The notes: generated by a model not told the origin, from the letters alone. 64,000 nucleotides of DNA from Rhodosorus marinus (GCA_029953675.1 JAMWBK010000008.1:777001-841000); one strand, 5' to 3'; counted from the first letter of the stretch, positions 43,566 through 56,092 are shown. Made by a program: numbers and translations.

Positions 43566-44256
43566 TTGCTGGCTTAGTTCTGATTGTTCGTCGTTTCGTG
43601 TCGTTGACAGGGACTTAATCAGGTGGATTATCTGGTCAAGGAGAAGAGGAAGGAGTTGGAGGTCATATTCAACATGTTTGATGAGGATGCTGACCAGATG
43701 ATGAATATCAATGAACTCTCAACATTCCTGAAAGCCGTGGGATTGGAAAAGACCCCATCAGAAGTGTCAAAGATCCTCAGATATCATGATGCTGACCTAA
43801 GTGGGTTGCTTAGTTTCGACGGTTCGTACCCAGCCACCAGCGAACGAGTTGCTTTGTCCCGTGCATCCTTTATCGGTCATAGGTATCGGACTGACGTATA
43901 TGTTACCTCGGTGTGTGACGTAGAATGGGTTGTGCTAGTTACAGTGGACCTGGCTGGGAAGTCTTTAAAAGACGAGTCCCTGTTTAATGCGTTCAAGAAA
44001 ATTGATACAGACATGGACGGATACATTTTCGAGAATGAGCTGAAAGAATTCGCTAACCTGACGAACGCTGAGGTATGAGTGTACACACCATACTTTGCTT
44101 CCAGATCTATAATTATCTAAGCTCGAAATCTGCTCTCCATGGAATCAGGCGAAGGCTCTGTTCGAACAAATGGACCTGAACATGGACGGGCGAGTAAACT
44201 TTGTCGAATTTCTCTTTCAATTCTTTCATGATTCGGATATTGTGGTGGAAAATTGA
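43467..44256 (+). CDS. EF-hand calcium-binding protein (calmodulin/centrin-like)
   Basis: Exons 43611-43821, 43924-44072 and 44149-44256 are firm and encode about 155 residues with four EF-hands. Loops: 'DEDADQMMNINELSTFL' (1), 'DADLSGLLSFDEW' (2, spanning the splice), 'DTDMDGYIFENEL' (3) and 'DLNMDGRVNFVEFL' (4). Loops 1, 3 and 4 have Asp and Glu at the main Ca2+ positions; loop 2 is less canonical. The 5' end is uncertain: frame and splice phases suggest that exon 1 is just the ATG at 43467 followed by a GTGCGG donor. It is likely a Ca2+ sensor; the target is unknown. Intron 1 contains a long AT microsatellite. Confidence 0.8.
43517..43562. repeat. (AT)n microsatellite in intron 1 of the EF-hand gene
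   Basis: About 46 bases of uninterrupted AT dinucleotides, inside the intron preceding the first EF-hand exon. Confidence 0.95.
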
Positions 44257-44340
44257 GGCCGAACAAATCGACTACGGAAACGTTTACTGCCGTTGTCGAC
44301 CATCACCTAAGAGCCTGACTAGAGTCCTCCAGGAGAAAGC

Positions 44341-45706
44341 TTAGCTATCCTTTTTGTCTCCAGCACGAACAGGCGCAACAAATTGCTGGCCAAGGAGATC
44401 AATTCTTGGATCCTCCGTCTGGTTCACCGCCAAGACCTTGAGTGTCAGATCTGCAGCTCCAGCCTGAACATAGCAAAGTAAAGTACAAAACTTCCCTTAT
44501 AAGTCAATGCTCACAAAAACGCCAAAAGAAATGCTTGAAGTCTAGTCGCACCTCTCCAGCAATCACGCAGGCAGGTGCCATCAGTGGAATACGGGCAAGG
44601 ACACTGTAGATAAGACCCATTCCGGAAATATAACCGTGGTACCGTTTCTTCAGGTACACCTTGCCCTTGCCCTCCATTCTCTTGGTGTACGGATCAAGTA
44701 ATTCCAGGCCAAACGAAAATGAATCCATCAATATCTCTGATGCAATCATAATAATCTCATCCCAATAGCCTGCGGTTGGGAAGAAATCGGCGATCGCAAC
44801 CAGCGATGCGAGTACTATCGTTCGGTTTTCAATCACAGGCAGAAGAAGAGAATAATCATAATTAGTTAGTCGCTGGTGGTCAACTATCCAACTTCGCCGT
44901 ACTGCCTACCTGACCCAAGGGCTGGCCGCAGAATGATAATTCGCAGCACGGGGAGGACAGTCATCTGTACTGATCTGGGGAAAAACTTCTTGATCACACC
45001 ATTTGCAACTCGGAGAATGAGCATTTGAACAACACGTCTGGCCTTGCCTATGAGCTTTTTCTCTGTGAGTATGGAAACGGGCGGAAGAGCAAGGACCTTT
45101 TCGTGAGTCCCATGTCCCTAGGAGCGTTGGCTCTCGCGCAAGTGCTCACTCAAGTTTTTCTGTTTCTTAAGCGACTGCAAGTGCGCTGAGAACTCCTTGT
45201 TGTCGACCGCGGTAGCCTCGAAATATACCTCATCGTCTATGGTGCCCTTCTTGTCCAGGAAAAGCACCATGACGAGAGAAACATAGTTCGCATATCGAAG
45301 GGCATATGTAATCCACGACCCGTCCTGAAACGCTTCGCTGAGACCTCCTTGGTACAACAGGGAAAGAACTGTCAAGACCTGTTTCAAGATCGGGCTCATT
45401 GTCAGTTCACAACAAGTACTCTCAGAATTCTTGATATATTTCGAATGTTACCCCTACCCCTACAATTACACTGCCAACTCCTGCAGTCATGGGGAACGCC
45501 GATTTCACCTTCTGCTTAAGGGAATCATTCTTGTTAGTCGTGCTCAACCCTCTGAAACCACACTTGATCCCTTCAACAAACTGAGGATAAAATGCTCGGT
45601 GCGATGGGCTGTACTTGGTCACATCAAAGTCCTCAAGCTGCTCCACATGAAAAGCAAACTGCAAGATCTTCCTCAATACCCCCACCTCCTCACCAGAATC
45701 CGCCAT
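44341..45706 (-). CDS. Unrecognised multi-pass membrane protein
   Basis: Five exons with consistent phases (45706-45452, 45378-45150, 45062-44910, 44814-44552, 44463-44341) give 340 residues. I start at 'MADSGEEVGVLRKIL', the only ATG of the first exon frame. Hydrophobic segments include 'GVGSVIVGVGVLTVLSLLY' (about residues 78-96), 'YANYVSLVMVLFLD', 'MTVLPVLRIIILRPALGSVL' and 'YSVLARIPLMAPACVIAGEA', separated by charged loops. The last segments loosely recall EI24/CysZ-type membrane proteins, but that is a weak impression and no function is assigned. Its 3' end lies 84 bases from the converging EF-hand gene. Four introns of 73-95 bases and intact frames argue for a real, expressed gene. Confidence 0.7.
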
Positions 45707-46152
45707 CCTCGTGAACAACCCCCCCTCAACAATCAGTCCCACAAACAGAAGTGAACAATAAACCAAAAACAAAAAAAATTCCTCAGACGCTCTGAGATCG
45801 ATAAATAAACTTCAATCCACACCTCACCCACCGTCTCCTAGTCTGTTCACTCCCTCCCCACCCACCCCCCCCCAAAAGGCCTTTTAAACTTCCTCCCCGA
45901 TCGCCGCTCCATGCTATTCACTCCTCCACACAACCACCCGCCCTACTCCGCTTACACATCCCCACATCACCCCCAAAAAGCATCAATCCCATAGCATCGG
46001 ATTTTTACACCCTTCGAAAAAGCACTCAAAAACCTCCCTTCTTCATAAACCGAAAAATATATTTTTTTAAACCAAAAATCCCTCACTTATTATTGGACAA
46101 ATCAACAAGACAATCATTATCAGACCAATCCCCGACAAGTTGACAATGGTAT

Positions 46153-46165
46153 GGACAGCCTGTCC
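46153..46165. promoter_or_regulatory. Palindrome GGACAGCCTGTCC
   Basis: 13-base palindrome around a central C, about 450 bases upstream of the membrane-protein gene start. It shares half-sites with the GACAGACTGTC cluster at 43.0 kb. Confidence 0.3.
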
Positions 46166-46485
46166 TGTTCTGTGGGTACCGTTTTCTTAATTATTATAGG
46201 TTGTTTTCCTATCTTTTTTCGCCTGGGCGTTTACAGACTCGCACGTGCCTTTGGGATCAAGATTTTTTTTTGTTTGTAAAATTACGTAGAAATTTCTGTT
46301 GGGCAGAAAATATATCCATTTTATCTTTGTGGGCCAGGAAAAAATTTTTCTCATCCAGGAAAACGAAATCGTGGAATTTGTCTCGAAATGAGCATGTATG
46401 AGTGTGTGCGAGTGTATTTTTTGTCCAAATGATTTTTTCGAAGGTGACGCTTATCCGAATATCCGTTCTTTGGGGGGGGGGGTTG

Positions 46486-46495
46486 GACAGCTGTC
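46486..46495. promoter_or_regulatory. Palindrome GACAGCTGTC
   Basis: Perfect 10-base palindrome identical to the one upstream of eL34 (18551-18560). It lies far from the nearest start codons, so a regulatory role is less certain. Confidence 0.2.
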
Positions 46496-48144
46496 GGCGG
46501 GACTGTTTACGACAAGCGCTGAAGAGCTCCATAATCGGGAGTTGTTGGGTTTTGAGTTGCTAGGCGTCCTCCGGCTGGCTGCCTGCTTTGCTGACAAAGA
46601 CGAACATGGGTAGAGCCTCTGATCTGGCTTACAGGGAAGTTGTTAGTATCACTATCCTGAATGAAACTAGTCCACCTCGGGATTGCAGACTCCCTGGAGA
46701 GGATGGGTCAAGCTGCCGTCCCTGAAAGGTGATCGGGGTTATTTGTGATAGCGAGCGAAGGTAGTTGACGTCCGTACAAGACCTACCCCTGAGCAGAGGG
46801 GTAGAGGTCGAGATTAACAAGGGAGGCGGGTGTTGAGGCGCCATCCGTCGCAATGGCGCCAGTGCTTGATGTAGCTGATATGTGGAAGGTCATGCCTACG
46901 TCGCTCTAGTAGGGCGCCGGGAGCTGGACAGAGGAGATGACATCGGCCTCCTTCAGGTACAAAGTCTGGATGAAGATTTGCTATGTAAAGACGGGATGTC
47001 GGTTGGTTCCATCAGCCTTCCGGGCAGGCGACTTTGGGGGGGCACAACCCTAATCTCGTTTCCACATGACGCGGAGGCCCCACGTCCAAAACTTCAGAAA
47101 CCCATCTCCCACATAGCCAAATCCTGTCTAGGCCCAAGGTATTCCAAATCTAGCTCCAAGCCCTATTCCAACCTGTTTCTCTCCCAATCCGTCTTGTTCT
47201 CCGACGAACCCAATTAAAAATCCGAATCGGCAAATGAAGAATCGCCCTCGGTCAATAACATCCGTATCCTAAATTATAAGGCACGCTCTTACGTTCACCT
47301 TCGTGTTTTCTCTGCTGCTAGCTGGCTTGTGTTGCTGATTCCCAGGTACAATTGTTGACGAGGAAGGACACCCACTTGGACGCGAGGCTTTCCTACCCAT
47401 GAGCGACTGACCGCCGAGTCTTCGTCCTCAGTACAAGCTGCTCGGCACAGGGGGAGTGTCTTGACCCGGGGCAGCATAGTCATTGGTCACGAGCTGCCCG
47501 AACCCGAAGGTCATCTGGCGTTCTTTCGGGAACTGGGCCATCCGCGATGGTCCGGTTAAGCGTTCCGGTGTTACGCACTCTCCCCTTCTGCGGGAGTCGA
47601 CGGTGTTTTGCAGCAAGTCGCCTCGAGGCTGGAGATCGAGCGGTGCTCCGGAGACACCCCTTCCTTGCAAGTCCAGCGTCCGAGCGGGTATCTAGCGCTG
47701 CTGAGGTGCTGAAGGGTATGGTTTGAAGAGAAAATGGTCGTCCTCACACGGAGCACCCGCTCAATGGCTCCTTCGAGAGTTCGTCCGATCCTCTCCCCTC
47801 GAAGATCAACCCGCTCGTATAGCCGACAAAGTAGCGAGGATCCTGGTCAATACCAATGTGAATGGGGGTGTAGACATTCTGTCGACGCATGAAAAGTGCA
47901 CGAGGGCAGTGGAAAAACCAAAAGCCCTCGAACGCATCCGTTCCGTCCTGTTTCCCCCCACCCCCCTCAAACTCCCACCGAGTTGTAGACGAACGAAGGG
48001 TCATCGCCGATCCCTCCTAGTGCAGCGTGAGGAGGGTGTGTATGGCGCGTAGGGGAACACTGCGGCAGTCCGAGTTACATATTTTGGGGTGGATTTCTGT
48101 TCATTCTTATAAACTTCCCGACTTGAAGAGTGTCCGCAGAAGCA

Positions 48145-48841
48145 ATGGCGAACTTATTTAGCGTAGCGTTCGAGGAGTACAAGTCGAAGATACCGTGGAA
48201 GTTAAAGGTTCGTATTTTTCATGAAACGGATTCGGTTTTTCCGCATTGGTTTATGGATTTTGCGCTAGGTTTGCTTGATCGGAGAGAACATCTCCCTTCT
48301 GCTCCGGATCGCAAGTTTAAGCTGTTGTTTTAGTCTTGTTTCTTTGTCAATACCTCGTTGGGGTTGCCGAGGGGGGAGTTGACACTTGAGTGCTGCCTGC
48401 TGAAACAACAGTGAAACCCGCCGTTTTCTTGCTCTCTGCAGGTTATTGACGCATATCTTGTGTACATCCTGCTTACTGGGATAATCCAGTTCGCCTATTG
48501 TGCAATTGTTGGAACGTTTCCGTTGAACTCGTTCCTTGCAGCCTTTTGCTCAAGTGTCGGAAGTTTCGTGCTAACAGGTAGGTCAAGATCTCATGTATCA
48601 ATTCTGATCTTTGCAAATTACTGGGGAGTAGATGAAAAGGAAAAACTGCTAATCCGTTTTTGTGCGTTGTTTATTCTGTAACTTCTTTTGCGGCGATCCA
48701 TCTGAAATAGTAAGTCTAAGAATGCACACTAACCCAGAAAACAAGGACGAGTTCCCGTCACATTCATCGCTCAAATCGTTCGCAGACTGGCTCTTCGCTA
48801 ATCTCATCCTCCAAGTCGCGGTTCTGAACTTTCTGGGATAA
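48145..48841 (+). CDS. DAD1: DAD1, oligosaccharyltransferase subunit
   Basis: Three exons (48145-48207, 48442-48577, 48711-48841) encode 109 residues. The order is as in the family: a cytosolic start 'MANLFSVAFEEYKSKIPWKL', hydrophobic 'AYLVYILLTGIIQFAYCAIV' and 'FPLNSFLAAFCSSVGSFVL', then 'SLRMHTNPENKDEF' and 'FADWLFANLILQVAVLNFLG' at the C-terminus. It is a small ER-membrane subunit of the complex that transfers glycans to Asn residues of nascent proteins. An AATAAA at 48885-48890 is a likely poly(A) signal. The last exon is fixed by the conserved C-terminus. Confidence 0.95.
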
Positions 48842-51164
48842 TGACTCTCCATCTAAATCAATCAATGTTATCTAAAAATAGAAAAATAAAACGTTGCTTT
48901 AAATATCATCAATCAACAATGTTGTACTAACGAAAACTGATGGGGCCCTGAAAGGTTGTCAAGGCCAGGTGGCCCCCTGCAGAGATGCTCTTTGCGAAGG
49001 ACTGCATTTCGGTTAAGCTCCTCATGTCGGGGAAAACCATGCGCAGAGGGTTCAATACCTCCCAGCACCGATTGGGCGGGAACCGATTGGGTCTAGCTCT
49101 CGTATCCCAGATCGGACGCCTTTCGACTGCTATGCTGCGCACAATCAATGAATTGTGGAAGTTGACAAAGAAACGACGACCCTAACACGCGCGGATCGAA
49201 TTCCCCATCAGAAAACATGTCGGTGCTTCCCAACACAACCCCTACTTCGAAAACCGTGTATTTCTGGAGACTGCGCGCAGTGACGCAGTGAAGCCGCACA
49301 CTTAACACAGCCACTGCACGTGACAGTTGATGTCAGCTTGGGACGCCAAGGATGGAATAGCACACGTTTGGACATCGAAAGTAGTGTCATGAGCATCGAC
49401 TGCTCACTTAAACCTCCACGTAAGCTCGCACGGCATTAACGCCATCACCATATCACCAGCACGCCAACAAAAGAGACTATCTAACCTGAGGAGCGGAAAG
49501 CGAGACGCCGATGACGCGCGGCCAACAACAAAGAAGCGTTCGAACGCCAGAGGATCAGGGACAGTTCCGTGAGGAGGCTGTCAAGACGGCCCGGGGCCTC
49601 CCGAAAAACAAGATGAAGCCAGCGAGAAGCAACATCTTCTAAAAGACCAAAGTACTCGATGATCAGCGGTACAAATCGATGGGACAGCGCAGAGTCCCAA
49701 GAGGTTGGATGAGTCATCACAACTGCCATCACGATTGATCGAATGCTTCGTACAAAAATTCATCTAAAACGACAGGAAGGCGGACTTTTCTCAACCTTTA
49801 CTGTAGCTTATTGCCTGTTCACGATGCAGTTGGATTTCCATCCAGCATCGCCTGCTCACTTATCCCTCCATGTTCGCTTGCATTCTACAACGCCATAAAC
49901 CTCATCCAGTCATCAAAACATAGCTTACCAACACAAGCCTGGCGATTGATCGAATTTTGCATACAAAAACTCGTTTAGTGACAGGAAGTGGACTTGCCTA
50001 GACTCTTTTCTGTATGTCTGTTGCCGTTCATGAGGCTCCTGGATATCCCCCATCCAGCATCGCCTGCTCGCCTGACGTTCGCTCCCACCATCACTCATTC
50101 CGCCATACTTGCATTCCAAGAACCGCGTAATCCTCATCCAGTCATTAAAATTAGCTTTTCAACTCCATAAAGCGATCGATCAAATTCTTCATACAAAAAC
50201 TCCTTTTGATGACAGGAAGCGGACTTTTTTCCACTCTTCTTCTCTTGTGGTTTTTTGTAGTAGTAATCAGTGCGTTGTTCATCTTCATAGCGGCTTCCCA
50301 AACTCCTCCCTCGATGGAATGGGGTTTGTTGCTTGGCGAGCTTGTAGTACGTAGTGTAGCGTAACACGATGAGAGCTATGGCGCTCAAGATTTTTGTGTG
50401 GGTGGGGGGCATGGCATGGTGGAGGTCGTGAGGTCTGACAAATTTTTTTTCTTGGGGGGGGGATTTTTTTTTTTGTTTCCATGTCATTGAGAGGTTGTGT
50501 GAGGTCTGAGCCAAATTTTCTGGGGGGGTTGGTGGTGTTTTGAGTTTGGGGAGGGTGAAGTAAGACCTTTTAAAAGCACATTGATAACCTTTTTCTTTTC
50601 GTCTTGGATAGAAGGAAATTAGACGTGTTTGCAGGTAATGTCCTGGGGTTTGTTGGGGTACTTGATGATTCGTAGTTGAAGGAAAAGTGTGGCGGGACGA
50701 TTCTGTTCATTAAGACGTTCCTCTGTTACCTTTCTGTATGTAGTATTCGTTTGTCTCTTGGTGTTGGGAGGTGGGGTGACTTTGTATTGAACGCGGGGTA
50801 GGACGTTTGGGCTGGCGGAGTGGCTTCCGGAGCGTTTTTTTAGCGGCTCTGTCGCCTTTTCGGTGGGGAAGTTGAGTTCGTTGTAGAGGCTTTGTTGGCT
50901 TTGTTGGCTTTTTTGTTTGGGGTATGGCTTGCTTTTGGACTGGAGCTGGTGTAGTGTAGTGTGAGCAACCGATGTTTGGCTGTTGTTTATTATTTGTATT
51001 GGGTTGTTTGGAGTCTCATTGTTCTGGTTGTCGGGGAATGGAGCTCATGCGGATGAAGAGGTGAACTGGAGAGTGCTCCGTAGAGATTTTGTTTGTGTCT
51101 TGGTCGGTGACTTCCGACCAAGATTACATTGTGGGAGACGTCTTGTACGCATTCTTTAGTGGAA
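48842..51164. other. Intergenic gap between DAD1 and the protein kinase
   Basis: 2.3 kb. The left half contains a diverged tandem array (49391-50250). The right half, from about 50400, is G/T-rich on the plus strand and forms the 5' region of the kinase gene. Minus-strand frames in this part are shadows of the low-complexity DNA. Confidence 0.5.
49391..50250. repeat. Tandem array with about 210-230-base units
   Basis: Units carry CGATTGATCGAA followed by GCTTCGTACAAAAA and a GACAGGAAG-GGACTT block at 49732, 49943 and 50173 (the third reads CGATCGATCAAA). Between them TCCAGCATCGCCTGCTC recurs at 49841 and 50053, and a weaker match (CATCGACTGCTCACTT) lies near 49395. Spacings of 211, 212 and 230 bases show at least three diverged copies. 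Confidence 0.75.
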
Positions 51165-54100
51165 ATGGCTGATAATAGTGCGATGGACATCCTGACGGGT
51201 GTGCAGAGGCTGAACTTGGATTTAGATGAAGACCTTGAGCCGAAGGTGAAAGCCAAGAGCGCTGGGGCTCTTTTGGGATCGGTAACGCAGGAATTTGAGC
51301 AGGACAGGGAAGAAGGCATCGTCAGAGCATCCGCTGAGGTGTTGCACAGGCGATCAGATGGCGAAGGGGAACCTGGAACAAATGTTGATTTCCATGATGC
51401 TGTGGCCAGGTCTAGATCCAGCGCGTTTGGGAACAGCAGACCCTCTTCACAGCTCGACATTGGAGATGATGAGGATGATTTCACAATGGAAAACTTTAAA
51501 CTCATCCAAGGGAAGCTTCGGCTTTCGAGTATCGACGCCCTCGGATCGGACCTTGGAAAACCGCCCGTTGGGAGGTCCGGCAGTGGACTAAGCTCGAGGA
51601 CGGGGGCTGTGACGAGGACTGGGACCACTACCAGTGCGTCAACCATAAAGCCTTCGACAGTTGATGAGCTGTCAATACCACCCTCAACACTGGAGTTTGA
51701 CGTTGTTCCCTCGCGACTACTTTATTCGGATTTGGGAGAGCGAAAATCGTCTGCACCTGTACGGACTCTCAACCTACAGATTCCAGACGAAGGAAATGCG
51801 TTTTCTACGCATTCGCAAAATTTCATTCCAGGTTTGGACCAAGCTAAAGCTGAGAGAGATTTAAGCGCTACGAGGGAAGTCGAACTGCGCCCTCCCAGCA
51901 TTGATGAACTGAGCCTGAAAATCCAAGACGACGATAGTAGTTCAAGGAAAAGACCCTCAGCCCAGCTTGATCTCGAGGAAGAAGACCTCATTTTTCCTGA
52001 AGCAGTTGCGGCAGAACCAGTGAGACAAAGTGACCGGTTTGATACGTTAACATACAGCTATAGGTAAGCGAACTTTGCCGTCCTCCCCTTAGCACCTTTA
52101 CGAGGATTGTTGAAGCCATCACTTGTATTTTCAAATTCCTGCTCCTCTTCACTGCGGGTTTAGCAAGTTCTCAGCAGCCGGTGGCACAGACTTCGGCTCG
52201 TACCCCTCCCAGTTGCCGGAGTATTCGGTATCCAGGAAACGAAGAACTACTGATGACCACGTTGATCGATATGGGAACATGATCGTAGACAAGCCAATTA
52301 ACCTGTCACAGCTGAACGAGTTGATTTATCGAATCAGCACGGTATGTCGGGCAGCGGGAATACAAGAGGACATGGACGCAGTGGATACGGACCTGTTAAA
52401 CTGCGATCTGGGTAACGTGTTGAGCTCGATGTCGAGGCAACTACGGAGAGTCGAGAAGAAAAATCGATTCAATGCCATCAAGATGCAGCACACGTGGTAC
52501 GGCGAGGGCTCGAAGATTCCCGACAAGCAGTTGTTTGACAATGTCTCTGTCCATCTTCGGACAAAGTTCAATGAATTCAAACCTGCCAAAGGGTTAACCG
52601 TGGTTCTGACGTCCGCGGGTGGCCTTTACAACAACTCTCCGATGAAGCGCAGATGGGAGGTTCTGGAGGAAATCGGAAGGTAATGGGGTTCTTGCTATCT
52701 CACGCTTATTCCTTGCTCCTCTACGTCCTGTCTTTCGGATAAGGAGAAAGAAGTTCCAACCTTAGTGCTTTCCTTTTTTTATTTCGTTTTGGAATTCAGG
52801 GGTTCATCTGGTGTAGTGTATCGAGCGAGGAGTAAAGTCCTCCCTGGGGAATATGCGGCGGTGAAATATATCGACAAAAACAGCGCGGATTACTCCGAGA
52901 CGAAGGTTTGCCGCGAAGTGTATTGCTTCCACATTGTAAGCTGATGCCCGGCGCATTGAACGGTTCTTTTGTATTTGATATACTCAAGCGTTTCTCTGTT
53001 TGGCGACGTGGACTAGATTCAGCGGGCTGGTGGACATGAGAATATAGTGGAGGTGTATGAGGTCGATGAGGATGACCGGTTTGTATACATAGTCATGGAG
53101 TTGTAAGATGAGACGAGCAGGGCCATAGTAGCCGTCGGTGATAATTTTAACTCGGAATCTTCTAACGCTTGGTATTGAACCGTTACCTGCACAGGCTTGA
53201 AGGAGAGGAGCTGCTCAACCGAGTGAGCATGGCTGGAAGTTATATGGAGTGAGCTACTATCGCGTGTAGATTTCCGTGGTTGGGGACACGTTTGCTGAGA
53301 TCTTCCATTTTGATTTGTACGCTCTCTTTGCAGGAACCATTCAGCTGCGATAGTGTCCCAAATAGTGGAAGCGCTTGCCTTTGTGCATAGTTTGAATATT
53401 ATTCATCGAGACGTGAAAGGTCCGACTATTTATCGTCGCTCAAAAAGGTTCACGTGATCAAACCCCGGCACTCACGCGTTCCAATCTCGTATTCTCGTAT
53501 CGTTTGCAAAACAGCCGAGAATTTTGTCTTCTCTACCCCCGCTCGCAATTCACCAATCAAGCTGATCGATTTTGGTGTCTCCTTCTATTCACACGACTAT
53601 GGCTCTTGCCATGGCACCGAACTCATTGGTAAGTTTAGTTACGACTTTTTTTTGCAACGCGAACGGATTCTGAATTGGATTCCTCATTGGGACCGGAACC
53701 TCTGCTTAATCAAAATCTGTAGGAAGTGCGTTGTACTGTAAGTTTCTGAAGGACATTAACCTTGTCAGCATGATGTTTCTTCGGTTCACTTCCTCGGGCG
53801 GGTTCTTCTAAGGCTGAAAAGTTTTCCAATCTTCTGTTGGACAGTAGCACCAGAAATGTGGCAACGACGAATGTACAACCAAGCAGTGGATATGTTTAGC
53901 CTGGGGATCCTTGTTCATATCCTACTAACTGGCTCTCCTCCGTTTAACTGTATGGTAGGATCCGCAATAATCAAGTGTCTGTACCGTTTTGGAGCACGCT
54001 TGTCGATAAGGAGATTGCTCATTTTCTTGTGGAATCCCTTTTTCTAGGACCTGCATGACTATGTACATAGAATTCAAGACGAAGACATTTCTCTGGATGG

Positions 54101-55111
54101 AAATGAGTGGGTTTCGATCTCACAACTGGGGAAGCAGTTCGTCCGCGATATTTTGCAAAGAGATCCAGAGAAAAGGATGGAATCCAGACAAGCCCTTGAG
54201 CATGCTTGGTTGAAAGCATTTGACTCAGCTCCTGAGCAAAGCAGTCACCTGGGCAGCGTGCAGAAGACGCTTCGAGAGTTTTCAGTTCAATGCAGCGTGA
54301 AGAAAGGCCGAGTAAGTAGCTCTGCATCGCTGGTTGCTATGAATGATGGAGCTAATCAACGCAATCACTCTTACATTGCGTTCGCTCTTCTCAGGGGTTC
54401 CTTCCACCGTTAAGCTCAGCCGCTGAAGCCCAAATGGTGATTGGAGCGCTCAAAGTCGAAATGAAGAAGCCATCGGTTCGAAGTGGTCGACGAACGACGT
54501 TTGTGGATGATGTTAAAGACTTGAACGATTCCCCGTATATGCCGGATACTCCGGAATCGGAAAAGGTACCTTCTAGCGACCCCAGCACTGCTCCAGTAGG
54601 CGACCTACGATTTCCACAGCGAAAAGTTGATGATGAAACGGAACAAAGCGGTGGTGAAACAGACGCCGCTGGCAAGTCGAGTGGGGGCCCGTACTCAGGC
54701 TATTTGTCAAGTCGAAGCTCCCTCCCTCTGACTTCCTCGAACGGCGACGCTAGCTCCGCCAGCGGCTCAAACCCTAACTCGCGCAAGGACTCGAACCATG
54801 GCAAGAGTCAGGGATCCTTTCGCGCAGGGTCCTTTCGTCGGAGACTTGGCAAGTCAGCTGCTAGTGAAGCATCCGGGCAGTCTGGGGATGAACTTGACAG
54901 GAAAAAGTCGTCGAGGCTTGGCGAACTGAGGTTGAGCTTTAGGAATGCAATCGAGGGATCCTCGGAGCCGGTTTCCCCTTTGAATCTTGGAAAGGAATCT
55001 GGGACGGACGACAGTCCACCAGAAACGCATAGACACACACCGCTCAGCAGCTTAACAAGATTCTTCTCGAGACCGTGGAGTTCAAAATCCTCTCAGAGTT
55101 CAGCCCCTTGA
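51165..55111 (+). CDS. Ser/Thr protein kinase (CAMK-like) with long disordered N-terminus
   Basis: Eleven exons (51165-52063, 52164-52679, 52800-52935, 53017-53102, 53195-53248, 53334-53419, 53515-53628, 53723-53737, 53845-53954, 54048-54311, 54395-55111) keep one frame and give 998 residues. Residues 1-460 are Ser/Asp-rich and low-complexity. The kinase domain (about 463-730) has the glycine loop 'IGRGSSGVVY', Lys in 'AAVKYI', 'HRDVKAEN', 'DFG' and 'APEMW', and ends 'DPEKRMESRQALEHAWL', all needed for activity. The 260-residue tail is Ser-rich. The layout recalls CAMK or CDPK catalytic domains, but no EF-hands or clear calmodulin site follow. The 15-base exon 8 encodes part of the activation segment (GSALY). 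The substrate is unknown. Confidence 0.87.
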
Positions 55112-56092
55112 GGTATTTAAAAGCGGATGCGCGTCTTTTGTATTTTGACGCCGAGCAAACCAATTAGAGGGCACAAATAGAGGGTGTGGCCTGGCGGGCA
55201 TGAGCCTGTAACTTTGGAAAGCATATGTAAAGAAAAATAGATTCCATGACCTCCCCAGAACTCCTTCCATCGCTTGGGCCGAGTTCTCCGCGCCTCGAGC
55301 ACAACGTGGTCTGGGGGAACGTGTGTGCAGGGGGGTGATGAAGCATGAGGAATCTTCCTGACCATCTGGTACCGTCCAAGCACCAAGTCAGTCGGCCATA
55401 GTGGCCAAAACATAACTCTCCAAACCGGTGGTGTAACGTCTGCTCGGTCCGTATATAGCGAATGCCACGCGAGCGCCGACGTGCACAAAATCCTCCTCGT
55501 GGAATGTACTCAGCTCAGCCAGGGTCTTGTGTTTCAGAGACCAAAAACTCTTTGAGGGCGGGAATCGAGCGCCAAATCTTTACAACATCAGACAAAATAA
55601 AACCGAAGCCAGCTCTGGAGAACAATACACCCAACCAACCAACGCTGTCCACGGCCAGGAGCAATAGGGAGAACGGAGTCAGATTCGTGAGCTAAGTGAA
55701 AACTCCAATCCATCAAAGGGCCTCCTGCGTAAAGATATGAAGACGGTCGCTGAGCGTGAGCAGTACCACGTATGTTGCGAGAATCCTCTCCTCAACACGC
55801 TTATTCGCAAACAATAAAAAACACACCTTAGTACATGAACTAGGAGCACGAAGCTCTGCCGTAGCTCTGCTGTTGCCATTTGGCTCTGCAAGCAGAGCTG
55901 CGCCCAGCTGGTGGCTGGACTTACGGATGTCATAGCTGAAGTCACTGAGGTTTACAGAATTGAAGTCATATAGTGGTCGAAACGGAAGAGTCCTCAGCGT
56001 GGGAGAGGGCGTAAAATATGGGTTAGGTGTGGAGGTGGACCACAGTTTTTCTGGCCTGAACTGGTTTGCTCTTAAGGGGAAGAGAGGCAAGC
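55112..56092. other. Intergenic gap between the kinase and the NT-C2 protein
   Basis: About 1 kb without a supported gene. The left part is the kinase 3' region; 55945-56092 is the likely promoter and leader of the NT-C2 gene. Open frames on both strands are short and unrecognised. Confidence 0.5.

Larger units (their letters stand above)
45707..48144. other. Intergenic gap between the membrane-protein gene and DAD1
   Basis: 2.4 kb without a supported gene. It is pyrimidine-rich just upstream of the membrane-protein gene (45780-45960). It holds two further palindromes, GGACAGCCTGTCC (46153-46165) and GACAGCTGTC (46486-46495), and an 11-base G run at 46472-46482. Frames between 46629 and 48052 are unrecognised. 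Confidence 0.5.

Noticed and set aside
50990-51646. 218-codon minus-strand Ser/Leu-rich frame
   Set aside because: Antisense shadow of the low-complexity N-terminus of the kinase.
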